Assembly: GCF_000222485.1 (NCBI RefSeq)
Contig: NC_015914.1
Location: 2,108,001-2,172,000, forward strand
Direction of reading: 5' to 3'
Origin: Cyclobacterium marinum DSM 745
Lineage (GTDB): Bacteria; Bacteroidota; Bacteroidia; Cytophagales; Cyclobacteriaceae
DNA: 64,000 nt
Of the stretch, positions 1-7,699 are shown one piece after another (within the stretch, counting starts at the first letter, position 1; each line of letters starts with the position of its first letter). A program made the position numbers and the translations under genes. The notes under the pieces are model-generated. The model made no database searches. It worked only from the letters and a program-made list of their open reading frames with translations, and was not told where the DNA came from.

Positions 1-1184
1 ATTGGGATATTTTAGGAGCAAATGCTACGGTTAAAGCGATGGAAGAAGCCGGTGAAAAGCCTGCTGATTGGGTTTATGAAATGTTAGCGGCCGGACATAC
101 TAGCTTTTATAAGGTAGAAAATGGTAAAAAGCATTATTATGACATCCCTTCAAAATCATACAAACCCATACCAGGCTTAGAATCATTTTTATTACTTGAC
201 ACACTAAAAGCCGCAAACAAGAAAATATGGGGAAATGAAGGAGCCACCTTATATGACCTAGGTGATGAGGTTATAGGTTTGGAGTTTCATACAAAAATGA
301 ATTCCTTAGGCCAGGAGGTAGTTGAAGGTATAAATACAGCCATTACCATGGCTGAAAAGTCATATAAAGGTTTGGTCATAGGAAATGAAGGTGGCAATTT
401 CTCAGCAGGGGCAAATCTTGCCATGTTGTACATGTATGCAGGAGATCAGGATTTTGATGAAATAAATCTGATGATAGCGCAATTCCAAGATACTATGCTT
501 AGGGCAAGGTTTTCTTCAGTGCCAGTGGTGGTTGCCCCTCATAATATGGCCTTGGGTGGTGGATGTGAATTGTCATTGCATGCAGATGCAGTTCAAGCTC
601 ACGCAGAACTTTATATGGGATTAGTAGAAGTAGGTGTAGGATTGATTCCTGCAGGTGGGGGTACAAAAGAAATGACCATGAGATTTTCGAAGAACATTGA
701 ACCTGGGGATGTGGAACTAAATCGACTTCAGGAAACATTCATGAACATTGCAACGGCCAAGGTTTCCACTTCAGCTGCTGAAGCCTATAACATGGGTTAC
801 CTTGAACAAAAAGATGCCATAACGATCAATAGAAAGCGTCAATTGGCTGAAGCCAAAGAAAAGGTGATTGCCCTTTATGATGCAGGTTATACCCAGCCCA
901 TAGAAAGGAAGGATATAAAAGTCTTAGGAAAATCTTCCTTGGCCCTATTTGAAACCGGAATTTCAGGCATGCGCTATGGCGCTTATATTTCGGAACATGA
1001 TGCTAAAATTGCACAAAAACTAGCTTGGATAATGAGTGGGGGAGATTTATCTTCTCCCACAGAAGTAAGTGAAAGGTATTTGTTGGATTTGGAACGAGAA
1101 GCATTTCTTAGTCTAACAGGTGAAAAGAAAACTTTGGAAAGAATTCATAGTATTCTTTTTAAAGGGAAACCTTTAAGGAATTAA
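1..1184 (+). CDS. fadN: 3-hydroxyacyl-CoA dehydrogenase / enoyl-CoA hydratase (FadN type), 5' end outside window
   Basis: C-terminal part of a bifunctional beta-oxidation enzyme that hydrates enoyl-CoA and oxidises 3-hydroxyacyl-CoA. The frame is open from base 3 (begins WDILGANATV), so the gene starts upstream of the window. The first visible ~50 residues match the end of the dehydrogenase part; the rest is a crotonase-fold hydratase with oxyanion-hole stretches NFSAGANLAM and ALGGGCELSLHAD, then GLIPAGGGTKEM. Dehydrogenase first and hydratase last is the FadN arrangement of Bacillus subtilis, the reverse of E. coli FadB. Thiolase and acyl-CoA dehydrogenase follow on the same strand, as in fadNAE. 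The 87-bp gap to the thiolase has no visible terminator, so an operon is likely. Confidence 0.93.
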   Translation, partial: WDILGANATVKAMEEAGEKPADWVYEMLAAGHTSFYKVENGKKHYYDIPSKSYKPIPGLESFLLLDTLKAANKKIWGNEGATLYDLGDEVIGLEFHTKMNSLGQEVVEGINTAITMAEKSYKGLVIGNEGGNFSAGANLAMLYMYAGDQDFDEINLMIAQFQDTMLRARFSSVPVVVAPHNMALGGGCELSLHADAVQAHAELYMGLVEVGVGLIPAGGGTKEMTMRFSKNIEPGDVELNRLQETFMNIATAKVSTSAAEAYNMGYLEQKDAITINRKRQLAEAKEKVIALYDAGYTQPIERKDIKVLGKSSLALFETGISGMRYGAYISEHDAKIAQKLAWIMSGGDLSSPTEVSERYLLDLEREAFLSLTGEKKTLERIHSILFKGKPLRN

Positions 1185-1271
1185 GACAGGCCAAAAAATT
1201 ACTAAGGCTTAAGATTCCAAAATAAGCTTCGTACCAATTTAACCAAATTCAAGCATTAAAATAAACATCAA

Positions 1272-2444
1272 ATGGAAGCATATATTATCAATGGCTATAG
1301 ATCTGCAGTAGGAAAGGCAAAAAAAGGAGGCTTTCGGTTTTATAGATCAGATGACCTTGCAGCAGATATAATCAAACACCTAATTGACAATGTTCCCGGG
1401 TTGGAACCCAAAATGGTGGATGACCTAATTGTAGGCAATGCAGTACCGGAAGCAGAACAGGGCATGCAAATAGGAAGAATGATTTCGCTTTTGGCATTAT
1501 CGGAAGACACTCCCGGCTTTACCATTAACAGGTATTGTGGATCAGGTTTAGAAGCAATAGCTTTGGCTACGGCCAAAATAAAATCAGGAATGGCAGATTG
1601 CATCATTGCAGGTGGCACTGAATCGATGTCTTTGGTACCAATGATGGGTTACAAAACCGTTTTAAATCATAAAATAGCCACCGAATTTCCAAGTTATTAT
1701 TTAAGTATGGGCCTAACAGCAGAAGAGCTGGCCAAAGACTTTAACATTACCAGAGAAGACTCGGATGAATTTGCTGTTAAATCGCATGAAAAAGCAATTA
1801 GGGCAATAAAAGAAGGAAGGTTTAAGGATGAGATTGTTCCGGTAGAAGTAGAAGAAACCTATCTGGATGATTCACTTAAAAGGAAAACAAGGAAATACGT
1901 TGTAGATACAGATGAAGGACCAAGGCCGGGAACAACGATGGAAGTTTTGGCCAATTTAAAACCCGTTTTTAAAAATGGCGGTCAGGTCACTGCAGGAAAC
2001 TCCTCTCAAACTTCAGATGGAGCATCTTTCGTAGTAGTAATGTCAGAGCGAATGATGAAGGATTTGGGCTTAGAGCCTATGGCTAGACTGGCCTCTTACA
2101 GTGTAGGTGGAGTGGAGCCAAGAATCATGGGAATGGGACCAAAAATAGCTGTGCCCAAAGCCCTAAAACAGGCCGGGTTGAGTTTGAATGATATAGATCT
2201 GATTGAGTTAAACGAAGCCTTTGCTACCCAAGCCTTGGGAGTAATTCGTTCATTAGACTTTAATCCGGACATAGTAAATGTAAATGGTGGCGCAGTGGCA
2301 CTTGGACATCCTTTGGGCTGTACAGGAGCAAAACTTTCTGTACAAATGATTAATGAATTGAAAAAAAGGCAGGGGATATATGGTCTTGTGACAGCCTGTG
2401 TAGGAGGGGGACAAGGCGTAGCAGGCATAATTGAATTGCTTTAA
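1272..2444 (+). CDS. fadA: acetyl-CoA C-acyltransferase (thiolase)
   Basis: Thiolase that cleaves 3-ketoacyl-CoA with CoA to release acetyl-CoA, the last step of each beta-oxidation round. The 390-aa length is normal for the family. The nucleophilic Cys89 lies in NRYCGSGLEA, the catalytic His346 in GGAVALGHPLGCTGAK and the second active-site Cys376 in CVGGGQGVAG; NEAFA is also present. The ATG start puts the family-typical N-terminus (EAYIINGYRSAVGK) in place. It lies between fadN and fadE, all on the plus strand, so it very likely acts in degradative beta-oxidation rather than as a biosynthetic acetoacetyl-CoA thiolase. Confidence 0.95.
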   Translation: MEAYIINGYRSAVGKAKKGGFRFYRSDDLAADIIKHLIDNVPGLEPKMVDDLIVGNAVPEAEQGMQIGRMISLLALSEDTPGFTINRYCGSGLEAIALATAKIKSGMADCIIAGGTESMSLVPMMGYKTVLNHKIATEFPSYYLSMGLTAEELAKDFNITREDSDEFAVKSHEKAIRAIKEGRFKDEIVPVEVEETYLDDSLKRKTRKYVVDTDEGPRPGTTMEVLANLKPVFKNGGQVTAGNSSQTSDGASFVVVMSERMMKDLGLEPMARLASYSVGGVEPRIMGMGPKIAVPKALKQAGLSLNDIDLIELNEAFATQALGVIRSLDFNPDIVNVNGGAVALGHPLGCTGAKLSVQMINELKKRQGIYGLVTACVGGGQGVAGIIELL

Positions 2445-2516
2445 TAGTGGCCTTATAATATTGGTCTCAATATAATATTAACCCCTTATTAAAATATTTA
2501 AAGCCTTTAAATAGCC

Positions 2517-4325
2517 ATGGAAAAAATTAATGAAAAAAATGCACTAAACGGCGGAGAGTTCCTAATTAAAGAAACTCAGGCAAGCGCTGTATTTATACCG
2601 GAAGAATTTAGTGAAGAACAGAAAATGATGGCACAAGCCTGTCAGGATTTTTTAGACATGGAAATCACTCCAAAAATGGAAGAGATTGATAGTATGAAAA
2701 ATCCGGAACTTGTCCCATCTATCTTAAAGAAAGCAGGAGATTTGGGTTTGCTAGGCATCTCTATTCCTGAAGAATATGGTGGATTAGGCATGAGTTTCAA
2801 TACTTCGATGTTGATCGCTGATATCATTGGAGCTGCAGGATCATTTTCTACTACATATGGAGCCCATTCGGGAATTGGTACCCTGCCTGTTCTTTACTAT
2901 GGGACAGAAGAGCAAAAAAAGAAATACCTTCCCAAATTAGCCAATGCCGATTGGGCGGCTTGTTATTGTCTAACAGAACCGGATGCAGGTTCAGATGCCA
3001 ATAGTGGAAAAACTAAAGCCAGCCTAAATGAAGAAGGTACCCACTACCTGATCAATGGTCAAAAAATGTGGATATCAAATGCTGGTTTTGCTGACTTTTT
3101 TATAGTTTTTGCAAAGATAGATGATGACAAAAACCTTTCAGCATTCCTGGTTGAAAAGACTTTCGGTGGCATTACCATGAATGAGGAAGAGAAAAAAATG
3201 GGGATCAAAGGAAGTTCCACGCGTCAGGTATTTTTTAATGATTGTCCTGTCCCTGTAGAGAACTTGCTTTCTGAAAGAGGAAATGGATTTAAAATCGCCG
3301 TAAATATTCTGAATATTGGTAGGATAAAGTTAGGTGCAGGTGTATTGGGGGGATGCCGTACCATTTTGGGATACTCCATTCAATACAGTGCTGAAAGAAA
3401 ACAGTTTGGGCAGGCCATCAATTCTTTTGGTGCCATTCAGGCCAAATTGGCAGAAATGGCTGTAAAGACCTATGCTTGTGAATCCCTTTGTTACCGAGCC
3501 GGTCAAGATATTGAAGACAGAATAGATGCGCTGATTAAAGAAGGTATGGAACCCAACAAGGCCAAATTGAAAGGTGTGGAACAATTTGCCATTGAATGTG
3601 CCATTGCCAAAGTTCATGGTTCGGAAGTACTCGATTATGTAACTGATCAAGGCGTACAAATTTATGGGGGCATGGGTTATTCTGCCGATGCACCAATGGA
3701 GCGAGCTTTTAGAGATGCACGAATTTCTCGCATATATGAAGGAACCAATGAAATCAATCGAATTTTAATGGTAGGTATGTTACTAAAACGCGCCATGAAA
3801 GGAGAAATAGATATTTTGGGTCCGGCTATGGAAGTTTCAAAAGAGTTGACTTCAGTGCCTAGTTTTGGAAGTACCGATTCCTCCCAACCATTGAGTATTG
3901 AGAAAGAAACCCTAAAAAAGTTAAAAAAAGTTTTCCTAATGATAGGAGGGAAAGCAGCTCAGGATCTAGGAAGCAAAATGGAAGAGGAACAGGAAATTAT
4001 GATGAATTTGGCAGACATTATGATTGAAATTTATGCTGCGGAATCTACCCTTTTGAGAACAGAAAACTTGCTGTTTAAAGAGGGTGAGGAGGCTGTTAAA
4101 TTCCAATTAGCTGCTACTAAAATTTATCTGTATGAAGCAGTAGAGAAAATTCAATCTGCAGGAAAAGAGGCCATTATGTCTTTTACTAAAGGGGATGAGC
4201 AAAAAATGCTTTTAATGGGTCTGAAACGCTTTACTAAATACGACAATGTTAATACGAAATTCCTGCGTCGTGAAATTGCATCTGCATTAATTTCTAAAGG
4301 AAAATATTTCTTTTTCCATGCGTAA
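2517..4325 (+). CDS. fadE: acyl-CoA dehydrogenase (long, FadE/B. subtilis type)
   Basis: FAD-dependent acyl-CoA dehydrogenase, the first oxidation step of beta-oxidation. It has 602 residues: a normal ~400-aa dehydrogenase core and a ~180-aa C-terminal extension, as in the ~600-aa FadE of Bacillus fadNAE operons. The flavin-contact stretch CYCLTEPDAGSD and the catalytic-base segment RIYEGTNEINR (Glu408) are visible. It is 72 bp downstream of fadA and 9 bp upstream of the DinB-fold gene. Electrons probably go to an electron-transfer flavoprotein encoded elsewhere. The substrate chain length cannot be read from the sequence. Confidence 0.93.
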   Translation: MEKINEKNALNGGEFLIKETQASAVFIPEEFSEEQKMMAQACQDFLDMEITPKMEEIDSMKNPELVPSILKKAGDLGLLGISIPEEYGGLGMSFNTSMLIADIIGAAGSFSTTYGAHSGIGTLPVLYYGTEEQKKKYLPKLANADWAACYCLTEPDAGSDANSGKTKASLNEEGTHYLINGQKMWISNAGFADFFIVFAKIDDDKNLSAFLVEKTFGGITMNEEEKKMGIKGSSTRQVFFNDCPVPVENLLSERGNGFKIAVNILNIGRIKLGAGVLGGCRTILGYSIQYSAERKQFGQAINSFGAIQAKLAEMAVKTYACESLCYRAGQDIEDRIDALIKEGMEPNKAKLKGVEQFAIECAIAKVHGSEVLDYVTDQGVQIYGGMGYSADAPMERAFRDARISRIYEGTNEINRILMVGMLLKRAMKGEIDILGPAMEVSKELTSVPSFGSTDSSQPLSIEKETLKKLKKVFLMIGGKAAQDLGSKMEEEQEIMMNLADIMIEIYAAESTLLRTENLLFKEGEEAVKFQLAATKIYLYEAVEKIQSAGKEAIMSFTKGDEQKMLLMGLKRFTKYDNVNTKFLRREIASALISKGKYFFFHA

Positions 4326-4334
4326 ATTTTCCCT

Positions 4335-4841
4335 ATGAATTCACCAGAAGCTTGGCTAAGTGGCCCTATTCCAAACATTCCCTTTATGCTCCAACCTGCT
4401 GCACATGCATTGTTGCAGTTGGATAAGGAGTTAAAGGAATGTTTGGTTGACTTTCCTGACGATCTTCTTTGGCAAACTGTGGCCGGTAGGGCTAGTGTTG
4501 GCTTTCATTTACAACACCTTTACGGGGTGGCAGACCGATTGATAACCTATGCACAAGGTTCAGCATTGTCTGAGGAACAATTTGATTTTTTGAAGAATGA
4601 GAAAACTGCTCAATCTAATCTCTCCACTGAACGCCTTGTAGAGCGTTTTAGTGAAAAAATACAGAACTTACTTCATATTTTCAGCCGGACCAGCGAAAAT
4701 GAGTTGAAACAAAAACGAACCGTAGGAAGAAAAAAGCTGCCATCTACCGTTATGGGATTATACTTTCATATTGCAGAACATTCACAACGACATTTCGGAC
4801 AATTACTGGTAACAGCGAGTGTGCTTAGAAATAGGCAATAG
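4335..4841 (+). CDS. DinB-fold protein (possible metal-dependent thiol/hydrolase enzyme)
   Basis: 168-aa four-helix-bundle protein of the DinB/YfiT class. The N-terminus WLSGPIPNIPFMLQPAAHALLQ is typical of one branch of this family. Histidines expected to bind a divalent metal are visible in GFHLQHLYGVADR and HIAEHSQRHFGQL. The start is only 9 bp after the fadE stop, so it probably shares the fad transcript. DinB-fold proteins include DNA-damage-inducible proteins and mycothiol- or bacillithiol-dependent transferases; the actual reaction here is unknown. Placement with beta-oxidation genes may reflect detoxification of reactive intermediates, but that is inference. Confidence 0.82.
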   Translation: MNSPEAWLSGPIPNIPFMLQPAAHALLQLDKELKECLVDFPDDLLWQTVAGRASVGFHLQHLYGVADRLITYAQGSALSEEQFDFLKNEKTAQSNLSTERLVERFSEKIQNLLHIFSRTSENELKQKRTVGRKKLPSTVMGLYFHIAEHSQRHFGQLLVTASVLRNRQ

Positions 4842-5166
4842 ACATGCTATTTCGTGGGGAAATCGGTTCAAAGCAGCTCTTTTAATTTCAGCTAATTACC
4901 GCTATGATGAATTCTTAAACAGTTTGATTTTTTTGCGTTTGCAACACTTCTCCTAAATACGGGCCAGGCTTTACCCCTGATATTGCCAGGACGGAGAAAT
5001 CCTACTACATAATCCGGCTTAAGGAAATGAATAATTGGCGGATTATTATTCTTTTACAGGAGATTCATTGTCCAACCGAATTCATGATTTATTAATTTTC
5101 TATATTACAAGGAAATATCCCTAGCAATTAACCCACGCTTTAGTCAAAAGATAACCTTTTGTATCC
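4842..5166 (+). other. intergenic region, no gene seen
   Basis: About 325 bp between the DinB-fold gene and a membrane-protein gene. No open frame of convincing length or composition, no clear hairpin followed by a T-tract and no exact TAnnTTTG promoter element were found. It presumably carries the promoter of the following gene. Confidence 0.5.
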
Positions 5167-5733
5167 ATGAAAATTCTTAAAAGAATCCTGTTTACCCTGC
5201 TGTCCCTGTTTTTGTTGTACTTTTCTTTCACAACCCTAATGCAAATCTTAGCTTTTGGCCCTGAACAATTAGGCTTTAAGTCATCATTTTTTCTGGGTTT
5301 TATGATCAATTTATGCGTCACAGGTATATTTGCATTTCCAGGATTTGTTTTTCCCACCAACAAACTATTGCCGGAAAAATACTATGAAATTAAAAGTCCG
5401 GAAACTTTAATTTACTGGTACAATGTATTAGGAGTGAAGTACTTTCGAAAACTTTTGATCTTGTTTTTTTGGGGCAAAAGGGCTAACAAAAAAAGATATT
5501 TTGATGGGACAAAAACTGGGTTGAAACAATTAACTTATCAATCCAGACAATCGGAATTTGGGCATATGGGGGCTTTAATGATTTTATTAATTGTAAGCTT
5601 TATATTCTTAATCCCCGGTAATTTTTTGTTGGTTTTGTTTACTCTCCTTATCAATTTAATTGGAAATTTTTACCCGGTAATCTTGCAACGCTATCATAGA
5701 ATTAGGATTCAAAGAATAATAGCTAAGCATTAA
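5167..5733 (+). CDS. hypothetical membrane protein
   Basis: 188-aa protein of unrecognised family. Hydrophobic segments lie at about residues 5-30, 40-60 and 130-170, so it is an inner-membrane protein with probably three or four transmembrane helices. Between them is a basic soluble stretch (about 75-125) rich in Lys, Tyr and Phe. The ATG at 5167 is the only sensible start, because the first transmembrane segment begins immediately after KILKRIL. It appears monocistronic with large gaps on both sides. No catalytic motif is visible and I assign no function. Confidence 0.65.
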   Translation: MKILKRILFTLLSLFLLYFSFTTLMQILAFGPEQLGFKSSFFLGFMINLCVTGIFAFPGFVFPTNKLLPEKYYEIKSPETLIYWYNVLGVKYFRKLLILFFWGKRANKKRYFDGTKTGLKQLTYQSRQSEFGHMGALMILLIVSFIFLIPGNFLLVLFTLLINLIGNFYPVILQRYHRIRIQRIIAKH

Positions 5734-5904
5734 GGGGAGAGAAAGTTTAGTATTCAAAGAAGTTCGGAAAAACATTTCGGAACGAATATAAAGTCAGAAA
5801 GCTTAAAATTTGTCATTAGTAAAGCATCAAGCTTGTAAGTCGGAACAAACAATAATAGGCTTAGTATGGCATGTTCATAAGTATTAATCTAAAATTTTAA
5901 GACA

Positions 5905-6084
5905 ATGGAAAGGCAAACAACAAAATGGCTGCTGGTGATAATGGTTTCACTATTATTAAATTCCTTTGAAACGGTTTCAAAAATAAAAATACCCGTAGCA
6001 ACAGCGAATTCTATGGAATTAAAGGACTTTTTCCAGGATGTTTACACGAGTTCCTTGGCTTCCGTTGTTGGAGTTATTATTTAA
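5905..6084 (+). CDS. short hypothetical ORF, possibly an exported peptide or gene remnant
   Basis: 59-codon ORF starting MERQTTKWLLVIMVSLLLN, a basic N-terminus followed by a hydrophobic stretch like a signal peptide, then a ~35-residue polar tail ending in a hydrophobic run (SVVGVII). It sits alone in an 800-bp stretch otherwise without genes. It may be a true small exported peptide or the 5' end of a decayed gene; neither can be decided from sequence alone. Confidence 0.3.
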   Translation: MERQTTKWLLVIMVSLLLNSFETVSKIKIPVATANSMELKDFFQDVYTSSLASVVGVII

Positions 6085-6528
6085 TATTATTTTTCAGGTA
6101 CTTTTCAACAAATAGACTTAATGTCTTTAAAGTACCTTATTAGGCAGTTTTATAAGTGAATCGGCTTATGTAATATATTTGGATACATTGAAGGGTTAAG
6201 AATATTGCATAGGGATAGTTATTTCAAAAGTTGATGAATTAAACCAAGAGCCCAAATTTTTTCATATAAAAACAATCCTACAATTTTATTAAGCATTTAT
6301 CAAAATATACCCTATTCAAAAAAAATTAAGTTAATTGTAGGATGGCTAGTCTGGTTTGATGAATAATCGCTAAAAAAGGCCAAAGGAGTTTGTAAAAATA
6401 GGTTGGGAGGTGGGTGTTTTAGAGGTAATTAATATTTGGGTAGAAGGATGAAACATAAAAAGTGGAAACCTTATTAATAATTATGCTCAAAAAGCTTTTC
6501 TTTGGCTGAGAATAAAATTATTTGTGCC
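6085..6528 (+). other. intergenic region, no gene seen
   Basis: AT-rich stretch of about 440 bp upstream of msrA with frequent stops in all frames. With 5734-5904 it makes one of the longest empty parts of the window. No clear terminator, repeat or RNA gene was recognised. Confidence 0.45.
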
Positions 6529-7032
6529 ATGAACAAGTTGACAATAGGACTCGGAGGGGGATGCCACTGGTGCACAGAAGGTGTATTCAAATCCGTTAAA
6601 GGAGTAGTCGCCGTCAAACAAGGCTGGATTTCATCTGAAAGCCCAAATCAAGAGGGCTCAGAAGCCGTACTGATTCATTATGACATGGATCTGATTAAAT
6701 TGCCCTTGTTAATTGCCATTCATTTACACAGTCATAGTTGTACTAGCAATCACGTATTTAGAAAAAAATACAGGTCAGCTATATATGTATTCAATGGTGG
6801 ACAAAAAGCGGAAAGTTTGTCAACTATTAAAATAATGCAAAAGGAATTTGATCATCCAATTCTAACCAAAGTGCTTAACTTTGTTTCCTTTAAAGAAAAT
6901 AAGGAAGAATTTTTGGATTATTATTACAAAAACCCGGAACTTCCCTTTTGCACCAAGTACATAGAACCAAAACTAAAAGCATTAAAAGATCGTTTTCAAA
7001 GTGCAATGCTGAATGAAACAACTGAAAAATAG
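6529..7032 (+). CDS. msrA: peptide-methionine (S)-S-oxide reductase
   Basis: MsrA reduces the S epimer of methionine sulfoxide in proteins, repairing oxidative damage. The catalytic Cys12 lies in GLGGGCHWCTEGVF; the family motif is usually GCFWC or GCFWG, so His replaces Phe here. Later matching stretches are GVVAVKQGWI, HLHSHSCTSNHVFRKKYRSAIY and the C-terminal PFCTKYIEPKL with a possible resolving Cys. I prefer ATG 6529 (167 aa) over the upstream in-frame TTG 6502, because the catalytic motif normally begins within the first ~15 residues. No signal peptide, so cytosolic. msrB follows 84 bp downstream on the same strand, and the two probably work together. Confidence 0.88.
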   Translation: MNKLTIGLGGGCHWCTEGVFKSVKGVVAVKQGWISSESPNQEGSEAVLIHYDMDLIKLPLLIAIHLHSHSCTSNHVFRKKYRSAIYVFNGGQKAESLSTIKIMQKEFDHPILTKVLNFVSFKENKEEFLDYYYKNPELPFCTKYIEPKLKALKDRFQSAMLNETTEK

Positions 7033-7116
7033 GTGAATTTATTAGTGCAATATTATGGATAAGCCTAAATCAGTTTCATTATTTGACTTCGAAAATAAAG
7101 CCTAAAAATAAAAGTT

Positions 7117-7578
7117 ATGAATTGGAACGACGTTATACGCTATGCCAACAATGGCAATTTAAAACCTGATCGTAGAATAGAAAAAACCGATGCCGAGTGG
7201 AAAAAACTATTAACCGAGGAGGAATACAGAGTAACAAGGCAAAAAGGTACCGAAAGGGCCTTTAGTTCTGATGTTTGCAGTTCTTTTGAGCCCGGAATCT
7301 ATGCCTGTGTATGTTGCGGAACCTTACTTTTTGATGCAAGTGAGAAATTTGAGAGCGGTACCGGCTGGCCATCATTTACCCAACCGATAAAAGACAACGC
7401 TGTAGCCCATCACAAGGACACTAGCTTTGGAATGGTGCGCGTAGAAACTACTTGTAACACTTGTGACGCTCATCTTGGACATGTTTTTCCTGATGGACCG
7501 GCTCCAAGTGGCTTAAGGTTTTGCATGAATGCCGTTTCTCTAAAAAAAGTGGAAGCTAGTGATGAAGTTCCAGGGTAA
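7117..7578 (+). CDS. msrB: peptide-methionine (R)-S-oxide reductase
   Basis: MsrB reduces the R epimer of methionine sulfoxide, complementing MsrA. All family signatures are visible in 153 aa: two zinc-binding Cys pairs (CVCC near residue 66 and CNTC near 114), FESGTGWPSF, HLGHVFPDGP and the catalytic Cys136 in LRFCMNAVSL. There is no signal peptide, so a cytosolic enzyme. It is a stand-alone gene, not the msrA-msrB fusion found in many bacteria, but it lies directly after msrA. The gap of 84 bp has no terminator. Confidence 0.95.
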   Translation: MNWNDVIRYANNGNLKPDRRIEKTDAEWKKLLTEEEYRVTRQKGTERAFSSDVCSSFEPGIYACVCCGTLLFDASEKFESGTGWPSFTQPIKDNAVAHHKDTSFGMVRVETTCNTCDAHLGHVFPDGPAPSGLRFCMNAVSLKKVEASDEVPG

Positions 7579-7699
7579 ATGAGATCGGATCCTTCACCTT
7601 TATATATATGGGATACTCTTTAATTAAAGGTTACCTTTTACATATCTAATTAGCAAAATATGCGTCTTCAATAGCTTTGAATTTATCAAAAAAGACCCT

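Noticed and set aside
4925..4945. TGCGTTTGCAA similarity with 9605-9615
   Set aside because: Too short and without context to call a repeat or operator.
6502..6528. TTG start of msrA upstream of ATG 6529
   Set aside because: The catalytic motif normally lies within the first ~15 residues, which fits ATG 6529.
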